From NCBI RefSeq assembly GCF_024509555.1, contig NZ_JAMWEL010000004.1:90609-154608 (forward strand): 64,000 bases of DNA, given 5' to 3'. Positions within the stretch are counted from its first letter, which is position 1. Every line of letters begins with the position of its first letter. The notes beneath the pieces were generated by a model. It did no database searches. It saw nothing but the letters and a program-made list of their open reading frames with translations, and was not told where the DNA came from. A program made the position numbers and the translations under genes. Positions 9,906-17,957 of this stretch are shown in pieces. This DNA is from Streptococcus suis (GTDB lineage: Bacteria > Bacillota > Bacilli > Lactobacillales > Streptococcaceae).

Positions 9906-10079
9906 CAGATTGAAGAAAAAGTCCATTTTGGACAATTATCTTCAATCTCTTTTCTTTATGTTGAAAATAAAAAACTCTCAGAAACGCCGAAATATCAATG
10001 TTTCTAAGAGTTTAACAACTTGCTATCTTTCGCAAACTTCTTCAATTTTTTATATTTTTAGGAGTTTGTCTACGTTCTG
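9906..10079. mobile_element. 174-bp insertion in the third repeat unit, MITE-like
   Basis: The AAACGCCGG-AGGCGTTT hairpin appears once before (9888-9905) and again after (10080-10097) this segment. The junctions form an inverted repeat GGCGTTTCAGA/TCTGAAACGCC of 11 bp. Inside, AGATTGAAG pairs with CTTCAATCT around GTCC/GGAC, and AAACTCT-C-AGAAAC pairs with GTTTCT-A-AGAGTTT. No protein is encoded. It could be a small non-autonomous element or a diverged hairpin module. Confidence 0.45.
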
Positions 10080-10628
10080 AAACGCCGGCAGGCGTTTTTC
10101 TTTATATCAAGGTCTGGGGGAGTGAAATAGTTCGGTGAACTATTTCAGCCTGAGCCTAGAAATGAGATAGCGAAGGGTGAGGTTGGAAATAGGAAAACCA
10201 GTAACGCAAGTTGCTGGTTTGTCCTTAACCCTGACGGGTTGTTTTAGGTTGGAAATAGGGAACGTCGGCAGACGGTCTTTCCTTTTATTCATTTTTTGGA
10301 CCTTTTTAGGTCGGAAATGAGAACCGCTGGTAAGCGGTTCTCTTTATATGTGGGTTACCCCACGTTTTAAGTTGGAGATAGGAAAAGAAAAAGTCTTTAG
10401 TGGCTTTTTTTTTGTCCCCCAACCCTGACGGGTTGTTTTAGGTTGGAAATGAGAAACGCCGGCAGGCGTTTTTCTTTATATCAAGATTAGGCTGTTCTAG
10501 TAGGGAAATTGGATGTTGCGGTTGACAATCTTTTTGGTATAATATTTCTATTCTCCATCGTGGTGAGTTGACTTCCTTGCCATTCATACCTACATATGCT
10601 AGACTATCATAGTAGAAAAGGAGTTAAG

Positions 10629-10913
10629 ATGAAACAGAAATTATCGCTAATTGGTTTAGTGCTCATCATACTTTTGACGGTTGTTCTTTCATTGACAAAT
10701 CGTCAGGTAGTTGTGGTCAATTATTTATTTGGACAATTTAGAATGCCCTTGATTTTGGTGATAATTGGCTCGCTCTTGATTGGTATGTTCATTCAATACT
10801 TACTTGGATTGACTAAGAGTATGTCATTGAAAAGTGAGATTAAGAATTTGAAAAGAGAATTGTCAGAGATCCCCGTTTTACAAAAGGAAGAACCTTCTGA
10901 AAAGATAAAATAG
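10629..10913 (+). CDS. LapA domain (DUF1049) membrane protein
   Basis: Small membrane protein (94 aa) with two transmembrane helices: about residues 7-24 and 34-56, joined by the family segment NRQVVVVNYLFGQFRMPLIL. The C-terminal half is a charged, probably coiled helix. This is the lipopolysaccharide-assembly-protein-A domain architecture; in Gram-positives the role is unknown. ATG 10629 is chosen over 10596 because AAAAGGAG precedes it and the hydrophobic N-terminus starts there. A TATAAT box lies at 10538-10543 with TTGCGG 16 bp upstream. Confidence 0.8.
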   Translation: MKQKLSLIGLVLIILLTVVLSLTNRQVVVVNYLFGQFRMPLILVIIGSLLIGMFIQYLLGLTKSMSLKSEIKNLKRELSEIPVLQKEEPSEKIK

Positions 10914-10970
10914 ATTGAGTAAAATATGTGGTATTATTGATAGACCACATTGAAATGAAATGGAGAAAGT

Positions 10971-11336
10971 ATGTTTACCAAAGAATTTGGATTGATGTTT
11001 TATGTGGACGATGTTGCTGCTGAGAAGGCTTTTTGGAGCGCTGCTGGTTTCACAATCTTCCATGAAGCTGAGATGATGGGGTATGAAACTTTTGATATGA
11101 AGCCACATCCAGAAGCGACTACGACTATTACTGTCTATGCTAACGAATTTATTCGTCAAGTATCACCAGAAGTGATCGATATGAAGCCAAGTATCCTGTT
11201 TGAAACAGATGATATTGAGGGTCTTCAAAAACGTATCTCTAGCTTGACAGATACGTGTAGCGCAGTCAATGCAGAACCCTTCCCTAACTTTAATTTTGCC
11301 AGCCCAAGTGGTCATTACTTTGCGGTGAAGGGATAG
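10971..11336 (+). CDS. VOC-fold (glyoxalase/bleomycin-resistance-like) protein
   Basis: Cytoplasmic protein (121 aa) of the vicinal oxygen chelate superfamily: the opening FGLMFYVDDVAAEKAFWSAAGF and the end FNFASPSGHYFAVKG are the paired beta-alpha-beta-beta-beta module pattern. The usual metal-binding His near the N-terminus and Glu near the C-terminus are not obvious, so substrate and metal use cannot be called. The ribosome site GGAGAAAG precedes the ATG. Single-gene unit with its own terminator. Confidence 0.75.
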   Translation: MFTKEFGLMFYVDDVAAEKAFWSAAGFTIFHEAEMMGYETFDMKPHPEATTTITVYANEFIRQVSPEVIDMKPSILFETDDIEGLQKRISSLTDTCSAVNAEPFPNFNFASPSGHYFAVKG

Positions 11337-11357
11337 GTTCATCAAAATAGTGTATTA

Positions 11358-11385
11358 ATCAGCGGTTTTCTATCGCTGATTTTTT
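11358..11385 (+). terminator. Terminator of the VOC gene
   Basis: ATCAGCG/CGCTGAT stem with T5 tail. Confidence 0.85.
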
Positions 11386-11484
11386 GTTACAAATCAACAG
11401 AATTGCATAAGAAAGCATGTATTTTTGAGCCTTAATATGGTAAAATAGTTTTTGTAATACCTATTTGTATTTTAGGAGAGAGAT

Positions 11485-11607
11485 ATGAAACTTCTAAACA
11501 GACTTATATATATATCAAAGCAATCTAAAACTCTTACTCAATTTCATAGTAAACAAAACCTGCCAGTCTTGGCAGGCTTTTTGCGTTGTCGAAAGGCTGG
11601 TGTCTAG
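11485..11607 (+). CDS. 40-aa leader ORF abutting hsdR
   Basis: An ATG with the ribosome site TAGGAGAGAG seven bases upstream opens a 40-codon frame (M-K-L-L-N-R-L-I-Y-I-S to C-R-K-A-G-V). Its TAG ends at 11607, directly before the hsdR ATG at 11608. hsdR has no strong Shine-Dalgarno of its own except GAAAGG inside this frame, so the ORF could couple translation into hsdR. An intrinsic-terminator-shaped hairpin lies inside the frame (11559-11582). No homology is recognised; whether the peptide is made is unknown. Confidence 0.45.
   Translation: MKLLNRLIYISKQSKTLTQFHSKQNLPVLAGFLRCRKAGV
11559..11582 (+). terminator. Terminator-like hairpin inside the hsdR leader ORF (attenuator candidate)
   Basis: CCTGCCA/TGGCAGG perfect 7-bp stem, GTCT loop, then CTTTTT. 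It lies between the probable promoter (-10-like TAAAAT at 11441-11446) and hsdR, within the translated leader. Confidence 0.65.
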
Positions 11608-14600
11608 ATGACTTGGAAACAACTTATGCTAGACATACCAGTCTATGCACCAGAACTCTTGGAAGAAATGAAAGCCATAGAGGAATACCAAACAGGCTTG
11701 CTTGAAAAACTAGAAAGACAGGACAATGCCTTAGAGTTGGAGGCTGTTTACCAAGTGGAACAAGCTCGCCTGACCGATATTGTCAAAGGGTATCTGGACA
11801 TCAAGCGTAAGCCTGACCACTATGCCCAAGCAGAGCAGAAATTAGCAGATGCCCACGGTCAGTTAATCGGTTTCCGTAAGCATCTCCACAAACTCTTGCA
11901 AAAGGTCAATGAAGAGGATTTGAAAGATTTTCAAGTTAGCTTACGCTTGTTGCCTGGTCAGCGGGAATTGGTTGACCCTCAGGCGCTTTATCAGACCAAG
12001 AAACCTGCAAATGAGCTACAGATAGAAGATGAACTCATCCGCCATCTGACCAGTGGAGAGAGTCAGTGGGTCTACCGCCCTGAATTGACAACGGAAGAAC
12101 TGCTCTGGGCAAACTTTTTCGCCAAGCTAGAGGCTAATAACGTCCGCCACCTAGCTGACCATCCCTTGACAGACCAAGAAAAACACCAAATCAAGAACCA
12201 GCTCAACTTTGTCAATTTCTACGAAGCAGCCAAGTGGCTGGCAGGTGAGAATGGTATTGCCAAGGTGCAAGTCCAGCGGGAAGATGCTAGTCTGGGCACC
12301 ATCCGACTAGAGGTCATCTGGCGGCACAATGTCGCAGGTGGCAAGTCCAGTTATGAGGTTGTCAACCAAGTTGTGACAGGTGGGGATGCTGCCAGACAAA
12401 GACGGGGTGATGTGACCCTCTTGATCAACGGTCTTCCAATGATTCAGATTGAGCTCAAGAGCCGTTCCCATCCCTATATGGATGCCTTCCGTCAGATTAG
12501 GAAATACGAGCAAGAAGGTCAGTTTAAGGGTATCTTTTCGAGTCTACAAATGTTTGTGGTGTCTAACATCACGGAAACCCGCTACATCGCCGCTGCTAAG
12601 GAAACTAAACTCAATGATCGCTTCTTGACCAAGTGGGTAGACAAGCATAACCAAGCTCAACCCCATCTCTTTGACTTTGCTAGAGAGGTCCTTTCCATTC
12701 CCATGGCTCACCAATTGGTCATGCAATATAGCGTTATCGACGACGACAAAAAAGCCCTTATCCTGCTACGTCCTTATCAAATTCATGCCATCGAAGCTAT
12801 CCGAGAAGCCAGCCGTCTACGCCAGTCAGGCTATATCTGGCATACGACTGGTTCAGGTAAGACCCTGACTTCCTATAAGGTGGCACGCAATCTCCTGCAA
12901 ATCCCATCTATTGAGAAGACCATTTTTGTCATTGATAGGACAGACCTTGACCAGCAGACCACCGCAGCCTTTCTATCCTACGCGGAAAATGACATGATAG
13001 ATATTGACCAGACGGACGACACTCAGCACTTGTTGAAAAATCTGTCTTCAGAAGACCGCCGTGTCGTGGTCACCACTATCCAGAAACTCAATACCCTCCT
13101 GCGTCAATTTGAAGAGGGGCTTCACGAGAAATTCCACCAACGTGTTAAGAATCTCAATCTAGCCTTTGTTGTGGACGAATGCCACCGAGCTGTCACCCCA
13201 GAACGCCAGCGGATTTTGGAACAATTCTTTGTCAACTCGCTTTGGTATGGTTTTACAGGTACTCCTATTTTTAAGGAGAACAAGCGGGAGCAAAAAGGTG
13301 ATTTAGCCCAGACGACAGAAGAACAGTATGGGCCATGTCTCCATGAGTACACAGTCAAAGAAGCCATCCATGACCGAGCTGTTCTTGGTTTCCAAGTGGA
13401 ATACCAGACCACCATGCCTGGCTGGGCTGAGGATGAAATCGAAGACGAGTTTTACGACGATGAACGGCACATGCTGACAGTGTTGGATGCTATTTTAAAC
13501 AAATCCAAACGCAAACTCGGTTTCCAAAACGGTGTAGGGAAAATCTACGAGGGCCTACTGACTGTCAAGTCCATCGCCCGTGCCCAAGCCTACTATGACC
13601 TGATACAAGAAGTCAAGGCAGGACATAAGAGCCTGACAATTTCGGAATCAGTCAAAAAAGTCTTGCCTGATTTTCCAAAAGTTGCCATCACCTACTCAGT
13701 ATCTGAAAATGACGAGTCTTCCTTTGCTAATCAAGACTACATGAGCAAGAGTTTGGAGGATTACAATGCCATGTTTGGTACGCATTTCACTCTGGCGACC
13801 CTTGGTTCCTATAATACTGACCTCAACGAACGCTTGGCTCGGAAAAAAGACAAGTATGCCTTCCGTGAGGAGCAGTTGGACTTGGTCATTGTGGTGGATC
13901 GCCTCTTGACGGGATTTGATGCTCCGTGCCTGTCTACCATTTTCATGGACAGACAGCCTATGAAACCCCAGCACATCATTCAAGCCTTTTCACGAACCAA
14001 CCGTCTCTTTGACGAGGGCAAGAAGTTTGGTCAAGTAGTTTCATTCCAAACGCCTAATAAATTCAAGGAAAAGGTTGACGAAGCCCTCAGTCTCTACTCA
14101 AATGGTGGCGAGTTTGCGGTGCTGGCTCCGACTTGGTTGGAAGAAAAAGCCAAGTTCAAGGAAAAAGTTCAGCAGTTGCTGGCTATTGCCCCAAATCCTG
14201 AAATGGTGCCAGACCTGGATGCCAGTAGTGATGCCGAGTTGAAACGCTTTGCCAAGGCCTTTCAGGAATTTGACAAGCTCTTTGCCTCCGTACAGGTCTA
14301 TGCCGACTACGAGCAAGAGGACATTCTCAAGGAAATCGGGCTTAGTCTGGAGGATATTGAGAATTTTTCTGGACAATACCAAAATGTCATTGAAGAACTC
14401 CGCAGACGGCGGAAGGATGACGAGGGCATAGAAGATACGCCTTTTGATATTGAATACGAGCTGGAGTCTGTCCGTACGGATGAAATCAACTACCACTATA
14501 TCATCTCTCTCATCCAAAACCTGATTGACAGTAAAAATCAAGTCATTCCTGACAAGGAGAAAAAGATGGTGGACAACTACATCGCAGACTTGGACAAGAC

Positions 14601-14970
14601 CAATCCCAAACTCTCCCAACTCATCTCAAAAATCTGGCAGGAAGCTCAGACCAATACTCAAGATTACAAGGGCCAATCCATCGCCCACAAGCTAGATGAG
14701 ATGATTGACCTAACCATCCGTGAGCAAGTCGTCACTACAGCACGAGATTGGTGTGTCGGAGAAGACGAACTCCAGTTTATCGTGGACAACTACCGAGTCG
14801 GCAAGGACAAGCAAATCGGAGAAAAAGCCCTAGTTGATACCTACGACTATGCCAGCTACAAGGAAAACAAGGGCGACCAAGCCCTCAACAAGCTCAAGTA
14901 CAAAAAAGCCCTCAAAGAGGACTATATGAACATGATTGCGGAAGAAATCCTGCCATTGAGGGGGAGGTAG
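11608..14970 (+). CDS. hsdR: Type I restriction enzyme HsdR with an XpaC-like N-terminal domain
   Basis: Motor and nuclease subunit (1120 aa) that translocates and cuts unmodified DNA in complex with HsdM2S. The PD-(D/E)XK nuclease lies near residues 268-284 (GDVTLLI...IELK). The superfamily 2 helicase shows Walker A HTTGSGKT (about 412-419), DECH (about 523-526), TGTP and the C-terminal lobe with FSRTNR. Unusually, residues about 14-115, before the nuclease, form a predicted alpha-helical domain that aligns over its length with residues 166-268 of the XpaC protein at 21583-22404 (shared GYLxIKxxPxxY, AExxLAxA, DF-x-SLR). The family is normally about 1000 residues without it. The operon continues through abiH, hsdS and hsdM. 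Confidence 0.93.
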   Translation: MTWKQLMLDIPVYAPELLEEMKAIEEYQTGLLEKLERQDNALELEAVYQVEQARLTDIVKGYLDIKRKPDHYAQAEQKLADAHGQLIGFRKHLHKLLQKVNEEDLKDFQVSLRLLPGQRELVDPQALYQTKKPANELQIEDELIRHLTSGESQWVYRPELTTEELLWANFFAKLEANNVRHLADHPLTDQEKHQIKNQLNFVNFYEAAKWLAGENGIAKVQVQREDASLGTIRLEVIWRHNVAGGKSSYEVVNQVVTGGDAARQRRGDVTLLINGLPMIQIELKSRSHPYMDAFRQIRKYEQEGQFKGIFSSLQMFVVSNITETRYIAAAKETKLNDRFLTKWVDKHNQAQPHLFDFAREVLSIPMAHQLVMQYSVIDDDKKALILLRPYQIHAIEAIREASRLRQSGYIWHTTGSGKTLTSYKVARNLLQIPSIEKTIFVIDRTDLDQQTTAAFLSYAENDMIDIDQTDDTQHLLKNLSSEDRRVVVTTIQKLNTLLRQFEEGLHEKFHQRVKNLNLAFVVDECHRAVTPERQRILEQFFVNSLWYGFTGTPIFKENKREQKGDLAQTTEEQYGPCLHEYTVKEAIHDRAVLGFQVEYQTTMPGWAEDEIEDEFYDDERHMLTVLDAILNKSKRKLGFQNGVGKIYEGLLTVKSIARAQAYYDLIQEVKAGHKSLTISESVKKVLPDFPKVAITYSVSENDESSFANQDYMSKSLEDYNAMFGTHFTLATLGSYNTDLNERLARKKDKYAFREEQLDLVIVVDRLLTGFDAPCLSTIFMDRQPMKPQHIIQAFSRTNRLFDEGKKFGQVVSFQTPNKFKEKVDEALSLYSNGGEFAVLAPTWLEEKAKFKEKVQQLLAIAPNPEMVPDLDASSDAELKRFAKAFQEFDKLFASVQVYADYEQEDILKEIGLSLEDIENFSGQYQNVIEELRRRRKDDEGIEDTPFDIEYELESVRTDEINYHYIISLIQNLIDSKNQVIPDKEKKMVDNYIADLDKTNPKLSQLISKIWQEAQTNTQDYKGQSIAHKLDEMIDLTIREQVVTTARDWCVGEDELQFIVDNYRVGKDKQIGEKALVDTYDYASYKENKGDQALNKLKYKKALKEDYMNMIAEEILPLRGR

Positions 14971-14978
14971 AGTAGATG

Positions 14979-15145
14979 TATTTTGACAAAACCCTCAATT
15001 TGTCAAAATAGACTCTGAGATTTATTTTCTATCTGCTCAAAACAGCTATTTTGTCAAATTAGAATGAAAAAACTTAAGTCTATTTTAACAAAACGGTGAT
15101 TTTGTCAAAATAGGAATCGAGATTTAATAGTTATTTCAACGAAAT
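14979..15145 (+). repeat. Cluster of TTTTGTCAAAA-type palindromes before abiH
   Basis: The 214-bp gap between hsdR and abiH holds TATTTTGACAAA/TTTGTCAAAATA (14979-14990 and 14999-15010, perfect 12-bp inverted repeat), TATTTTGTCAAATTA (15047-15061), TATTTTAACAAAA (15081-15093) facing ATTTTGTCAAAATA (15099-15112), and the looser TTATTTCAACGAAAT (15131-15145). They could be operator sites or hairpins; no T-run terminator is seen. Confidence 0.6.
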
Positions 15146-15184
15146 GCGGTATTTGATGGAAATGAAAATAGAAAGGAGAAGGGA

Positions 15185-16681
15185 ATGGCAGAAAATATTT
15201 TAATTTTAGGAAATGGTTTTGATCTTGCGATGGGTAGAAAGACTAGCTATGGAGATTTTTTGAAATTTGCAAGGTCTATTAGCGTTTTGAAAAACTATGT
15301 TTTAAAAGATTTAAATGATTACTCGGTTGAAAATGTAAATAAATATTATCAAGGGATAGTCATGAAAATTTCTAAAGCACTGGACAATCTAAAAACAGAA
15401 TTTTCGAAAGAAGAATTTGAGAAAATTTTGAGCTTAAGTAGTTATAAAAAATTCTATTTAATGTCAGATTATCTTTACTACGAGTGGAAAAATACTTTAT
15501 CAATAGATATTCTGGATTATTCGTTAATCAATGATCCAATAGCTAATACTATACTCAGTAGAGGAGTAGTGACTGTAAAAAATTCCTTAAAGACTTTACA
15601 ATTACATTTTGATATCGAATTAATTGCAGAATTACTGTCAATTGTAGAAAAAAAGGATTTTGAATGGTTATTTAAATTACCAGATAATATCTATATTCGC
15701 TTTCTTGAAGAAAATAAAGATTTACTAGGTAAAAACTGGTCAAATATTGAACATGCTATTTCATCACTTGCGGAAGCGATTGTGGAGATTAAACAAAATG
15801 CATACATTTTAACAGATGTGTTGGCGGAAGAATATGTTATTAACAGGAACTTTAAACTAGATAATGTGAAATCAAATTTTTCTGATAGTGTAAATCATCT
15901 GGCAATAGGTTGTGTTTTGGATTTATTGAAAAATGAGTCTTTTTCTCAAAGTTCAAAGTTATCCGTACTTCATCTTCTTGATACTATCAATGAATTTATG
16001 ATTTCTGAATTAGAGAAAATAACAGATTACCTTGAATTTTATCTAACCTATTTGGATAAGGTTGATTTTGAAATGCAAAAGATTAGCCCTGTTTCAACAG
16101 CATTGGATGCTATTCAAAATATTGAAAAATCTAAAGTTATTACTTTTAATTATACCAATACTGCTAGTGAAATGCTGGGTGTGATTGAGGACAATACTCA
16201 CTTCGTTCATGGAAGATGTAGTTTTGAACGTTCGGATGATGACATCAATACCATGGTTTTTGGTATTGAAGATAAGGAAGCAGAAACTGAAAATATCAAT
16301 CAAGATTTAATCCCTTATCAGAAATTCTATCAACGAGCGGTTAAAGAAACAGGAAGCAAGTTTGAGAATTTTTTTGAAAATACTTTAGAATTTAGTGATG
16401 ATGGGGTGTATTCGGCTAGTAAAAATATTATCATCTTTGGTCATTCCGTAGAACCTCTTGATAAGGAAATTTTTAAAGCCTGTTTTGATTTAGCCCATGA
16501 AGTGGGCTATGCTTACAAGTTCATATTTACTTACCTTGATGAGGTCACCAAACGGAATATTGTTAAAAATCTAGCAATTATTTTAGGAAAAAGAAAGTTA
16601 GTAGAGTTAACAGGGAGAGGAAATATTGTATTTGTGAAAAGTTATGATATAGATCAGATGAGAAAGGAGTTATTAAATTAA
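15185..16681 (+). CDS. abiH: AbiH-family abortive infection protein
   Basis: Phage-resistance protein family first described in Lactococcus; mechanism not established. The 498-aa protein begins with NILILGNGFDLAMG (nucleotide-binding-like loop), has KVITFNYTNTA near residue 317-327, then FVHGRC and IIIFGHSVEPLDKEIF, which together are the AbiH signature set (Rossmann-like fold related to SIR2-type domains). AGAAAGGAG precedes the ATG. Its TAA abuts the hsdS ATG, so it is co-translated within the type I system. The gene is clearly more AT-rich than hsdR and hsdM, pointing to separate acquisition. Confidence 0.85.
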   Translation: MAENILILGNGFDLAMGRKTSYGDFLKFARSISVLKNYVLKDLNDYSVENVNKYYQGIVMKISKALDNLKTEFSKEEFEKILSLSSYKKFYLMSDYLYYEWKNTLSIDILDYSLINDPIANTILSRGVVTVKNSLKTLQLHFDIELIAELLSIVEKKDFEWLFKLPDNIYIRFLEENKDLLGKNWSNIEHAISSLAEAIVEIKQNAYILTDVLAEEYVINRNFKLDNVKSNFSDSVNHLAIGCVLDLLKNESFSQSSKLSVLHLLDTINEFMISELEKITDYLEFYLTYLDKVDFEMQKISPVSTALDAIQNIEKSKVITFNYTNTASEMLGVIEDNTHFVHGRCSFERSDDDINTMVFGIEDKEAETENINQDLIPYQKFYQRAVKETGSKFENFFENTLEFSDDGVYSASKNIIIFGHSVEPLDKEIFKACFDLAHEVGYAYKFIFTYLDEVTKRNIVKNLAIILGKRKLVELTGRGNIVFVKSYDIDQMRKELLN

Positions 16682-17941
16682 ATGAAAACAAACAATAATA
16701 TCCCAGCCTATCGTTTCCAAGGCTACACTGACGCTTGGGAGCTGCGGAAGTTGGGGGAAGTGGCGGATTTCTCTATAAAAAACAATTCATTGTCCAGAGA
16801 TAAGCTTACAACCGATTTTTATGATGTGCAGAACATTCATTACGGTGATATTCTCAAAAAATTTAATGATGTATTAGATGTTTCAAAAACTGTATTACCA
16901 TCAATTATTGATAGCAATGTCTTAGACTTTAAAGATGCATTACTTTTAGAAGGGGATATAGTCTTTGCAGATGCTGCAGAAGATACAACTGTTGGAAAAG
17001 CAGTTGAAATTAGGAACTTAAATGGAAAGGATGTAGTTTCCGGTCTCCACACAATAGTTGCTCGCCCTAAGAATTCTTTTGCACCATTCTACATAGGGTA
17101 CTTTATAAATTCACCGGCTTATCATAATCAGATTTTACCTCTTATGCAAGGTACGAAAGTTAGTTCGATTAGTAAATCAAATTTGCAATCCACGTATCTG
17201 TCTTACCCATCTAATGATGAACAATCCGCCATTGGCACCTTCTTCTCCACCATCGACCGTCAGATTACCCTTCATCAGCGTAAGTTGGACACGCTCAAGG
17301 AGCAGAAGAAGACCTATCTCAAACTCCTCTTTCCAGCCAAGGGACAAACCCAACCAGCCCTCCGCTTCCAAGGTTTTGAAGACGACTGGGAAGAAGTGAA
17401 GTTGGGGGAGATTTTAAAAGAGCGTAATGAACAAATTGCAGAAAATGAAGAGTATCCGTTAATGTCATTTGTTCAAGGAGTTGGTGTTACACCTAAAGGG
17501 GAAAGATATGATAGGAGCTTTCTTGTAAAAGAAGATAATAAAAAATATAAAAAAACAGAACTTGGTGATTTCATTTATAGTTCAAATAATTTAGAAACAG
17601 GATCAATTGGGTTTAATAAAACAGGGAAGGCTGTTATCTCTCCAGTATATAGTATTTTTTATAGTAAGGATGAATTTGAAAGCTCCTTTATAGGAATCTT
17701 ATCTCAAAGAAAAGATTTTATTGCAAAAATGATTAAATTTCGACAAGGAGTAGTATATGGACAATGGAGAATTCATGAAAATGATTTTTTACAAATCCTT
17801 TTGCATATTCCTACTAAAGCTGAAATGGAGAAAATTATTACTTTCTTCCAAACCCTCGATCAAGAGATTGCTCAGGTAGAGGATAAGCTGGCTAGCTTGA
17901 AAGAGATGAAAAAGACCCTACTCCGTAAATTATTTGTATAA
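16682..17941 (+). CDS. hsdS: Type I restriction-modification specificity subunit HsdS
   Basis: DNA-sequence recognition subunit (419 aa). Two target recognition domains (about residues 20-175 and 240-380) are each followed by a conserved helical spacer: QSAIGTFFSTIDRQITLHQRKLDTLKEQKKTYLK (about 180-215) and QEIAQVEDKLASLKEMKKTLLRKLF (C-terminal). The start of each half repeats the pattern AxRFQG(Y/F)xDxWExxKLGE. The recognition domains are AT-rich and the spacers GC-richer, the mosaic expected when recognition domains are exchanged. The target sequence cannot be read from the protein. Confidence 0.93.
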   Translation: MKTNNNIPAYRFQGYTDAWELRKLGEVADFSIKNNSLSRDKLTTDFYDVQNIHYGDILKKFNDVLDVSKTVLPSIIDSNVLDFKDALLLEGDIVFADAAEDTTVGKAVEIRNLNGKDVVSGLHTIVARPKNSFAPFYIGYFINSPAYHNQILPLMQGTKVSSISKSNLQSTYLSYPSNDEQSAIGTFFSTIDRQITLHQRKLDTLKEQKKTYLKLLFPAKGQTQPALRFQGFEDDWEEVKLGEILKERNEQIAENEEYPLMSFVQGVGVTPKGERYDRSFLVKEDNKKYKKTELGDFIYSSNNLETGSIGFNKTGKAVISPVYSIFYSKDEFESSFIGILSQRKDFIAKMIKFRQGVVYGQWRIHENDFLQILLHIPTKAEMEKIITFFQTLDQEIAQVEDKLASLKEMKKTLLRKLFV

Positions 17942-17957
17942 GAGAAAAGGAAAACAA

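Larger units (their letters stand above)
9489..10485 (+). repeat. Array of hairpin modules with a 16-nt linker and 181-bp period
   Basis: The 1.1 kb between livF and the LapA gene holds no credible gene. A linker close to GGTTGGAAATRGGAAA occurs ten times (starts 9513, 9627, 9694, 9808, 9875, 10181, 10247, 10309, 10370, 10441), each time directly before a GC-rich hairpin such as AAACGCCGGCAGGCGTTT. Two full 181-bp units (9513-9693, 9694-9874) are nearly identical. A third is split by an insertion (9906-10079). Later modules (10247-10485) are shorter and diverged: same linker, different stems, several keeping complementarity. A short frame at 9835-10080 lies across the repeats and is not counted as a gene. 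Confidence 0.85.

Noticed and set aside
9835..10080. 81-codon ORF inside the repeat array
   Set aside because: It runs across repeat units and an insertion, has no ribosome site or recognisable protein features, and its frame is not kept between repeats.
9513..10471. CRISPR-like array
   Set aside because: The repeats are 16 nt and precede hairpins that also recur; units are 181 bp and no unique spacers of uniform length exist. No cas genes are present.
13122..14619. Long minus-strand frames opposite hsdR
   Set aside because: Translations lack domains and start sites with ribosome-binding sequence; they are shadows of the hsdR codon pattern.
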